Shown: positions 5,075-5,940 of the stretch, piece after piece
How the letters are laid out: each line of letters begins with the position of its first letter
Numbering within the stretch: the first letter of the stretch is position 1
Assembly (NCBI GenBank): GCA_003164415.1
Contig: PLTK01000087.1
Span: forward strand, 8,387 to 14,326
Length of the DNA stretch: 5,940 nucleotides
Source: Methanobacterium sp.
Lineage (GTDB): Archaea > Methanobacteriota > Methanobacteria > Methanobacteriales > Methanobacteriaceae
Direction: 5' to 3'
Translations under genes and position numbers: made by a program
Notes under the pieces: generated by a model
What the model saw: only the letters and a program-made list of their open reading frames with translations
What the model was told of the DNA's origin: nothing
Databases searched by the model: none

Positions 5075-5940
5075 ATGAGCCTTATAATAACTTATATTGG
5101 AAGCAAAGGATGCGTAATAGTTGGAGATAAAAGAAGGATAGGATTCTATGGGCCTGAACAAGCAAGAGAGAAGCTTGAAGAAGAACTTTATTCCGGAAAG
5201 ATAAATACCCGGGAAAAGCTTTTGAAAAAGGCAGATGAGCATGGTATTACCATTAAAATTTCTGATGATGCCGAAAAAATTCGTGAAAGAGATGATGTGG
5301 TTATTGGAGAGGTAAGGTCAAAAACCACATTAGAAACTAAAAGAAAAAGAATTTATGCAACAACCGGTACTTACAGCATGATTGAACTCATTGGATCAGA
5401 TGTGCAGACAATGAAAAGTGGTGAAAGTGCTATTATAGTTTTTGGAAATAAATATACCCAGAAATTAGCCGAAAAATCCGTTAACAAATTTTGGAAATCT
5501 AAAATAAATCTACTCGAAGTGGGAAAGATCTTTGAAACTGTGATGGACCAAGTAGCGTTGGAAACACCATCTGTTAGTCCTGAACATGATATGATAATCA
5601 AATATCCTAAAATCAAAATAAAAGATGCAAAGGAACTCGTTCGTAAGACCATAATTCAAGATGTTAAGGAACTTTCTATGTGGCGTGAAAAGCTCAGAGA
5701 AAATATGGTTACAACGTCAAAAAACATTCAGATGGCCACCAAAATTATTATTACTGGAGATATTGGCACTGTTGATTATGTTAAAGAAAATGAAATTGGC
5801 ATAATTCTCGATAAAGGAATAGAAGCTCTTAATAAGGATTGGGAAGTGTTGGCTAAACCATCTGAAACAATTAAAATGACAGTTGAAGATATATCCAAAG
5901 TATCTAGGGGAGATTTAGCTGTTATTGAAAATGAAAATCT
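5075..5940 (+). CDS. DUF2121 family protein, possibly a proteasome-like Ntn hydrolase (3' end outside window)
   Basis: The first 288 codons of a gene that runs past the window edge. The protein looks soluble, with no signal peptide or membrane helix, and I recognise it as a member of the DUF2121 family, known to me only from archaea, mainly methanogens, and without an assigned function. The N terminus is fixed by an in-frame stop just before the ATG. It starts Met-Ser, followed by strand-like LIITYIG and then KGCVIVGDKRR (11-21). Asp18 is 16 residues after Ser2, the same spacing as Thr1 to Asp17 in HslV and proteasome beta subunits. A Lys-rich stretch (89-92) and ATTGTYSMIELIGSD (95-109) then resemble the strand and glycine turn that follow Lys33 in those enzymes. 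Residues 26-85 would be a charged helical insertion. If Met is removed, Ser2 could be an N-terminal nucleophile. The Ntn-hydrolase idea is my inference; the family call and the reading frame are firmer. The gene is divergent from the transporter, and downstream partners are not visible. Confidence 0.8.
   Translation, partial: MSLIITYIGSKGCVIVGDKRRIGFYGPEQAREKLEEELYSGKINTREKLLKKADEHGITIKISDDAEKIRERDDVVIGEVRSKTTLETKRKRIYATTGTYSMIELIGSDVQTMKSGESAIIVFGNKYTQKLAEKSVNKFWKSKINLLEVGKIFETVMDQVALETPSVSPEHDMIIKYPKIKIKDAKELVRKTIIQDVKELSMWREKLRENMVTTSKNIQMATKIIITGDIGTVDYVKENEIGIILDKGIEALNKDWEVLAKPSETIKMTVEDISKVSRGDLAVIENEN

Noticed and set aside
5024..5652. Two - strand open frames (5024-5242 and 5371-5652) over the DUF2121 gene
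   Set aside because: They are hydrophobic-looking antisense translations of a clear + strand coding region; the first also crosses the intergenic promoter area.
1..5940. CRISPR arrays, tRNA or rRNA genes, insertion sequences, attachment sites
   Set aside because: No spaced repeats, cloverleaf-like sequences, transposase motifs or terminal inverted repeats were seen on either strand by reading.

Overview
The window looks like chromosomal DNA of a methanogenic archaeon, most likely Methanobacterium or a close relative in the Methanobacteriales. The basis is AT-rich DNA, archaeal TATA-like boxes, GGTGA-type ribosome binding sites, a soluble receiver-PAS-HisKA_2 histidine kinase, a response regulator with a methanogen-type cysteine-containing output domain, and a DUF2121 protein, a family I know only from archaea, chiefly methanogens. 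The genus is inferred from family content; no rRNA or other marker is present.

Bases 1-2391 (+ strand) hold a compact signalling operon. It contains the tail of an Rcp1-like single-domain response regulator, a 467-residue hybrid kinase (receiver, PAS, HisKA_2/HATPase) overlapping it by 14 bp, and a 283-residue receiver-plus-output regulator overlapping the kinase by 1 bp (TAATG). All three appear co-translated and cytoplasmic. With three receiver domains around one kinase core, a branched or relayed phosphotransfer circuit is likely. Neither complete regulator shows a recognisable DNA-binding domain.

Bases 2392-2496 are a short AT-rich spacer with candidate promoter elements. Bases 2497-3417 (+) encode a DUF362 protein of unknown function. 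It is convergent with a DHA2-type major facilitator exporter on the - strand (3508 to 4887, or to 4917 with a GTG start). The 90-bp convergent spacer holds a T-rich tract that may terminate the DUF362 transcript.

The divergent region 4888-5074 carries a good TATA-like box for the transporter and a weaker one for the next + strand gene. That gene starts at 5075 and runs off the window end; it encodes a DUF2121 protein. Its N terminus (Met-Ser, then GDKR with Asp exactly 16 residues after the Ser) resembles the active-site layout of HslV and proteasome beta subunits. This is the most interesting signal in the window.

There are no RNA genes, CRISPR arrays, insertion sequences or long repeats, and no gene-free stretch over 300 bases.
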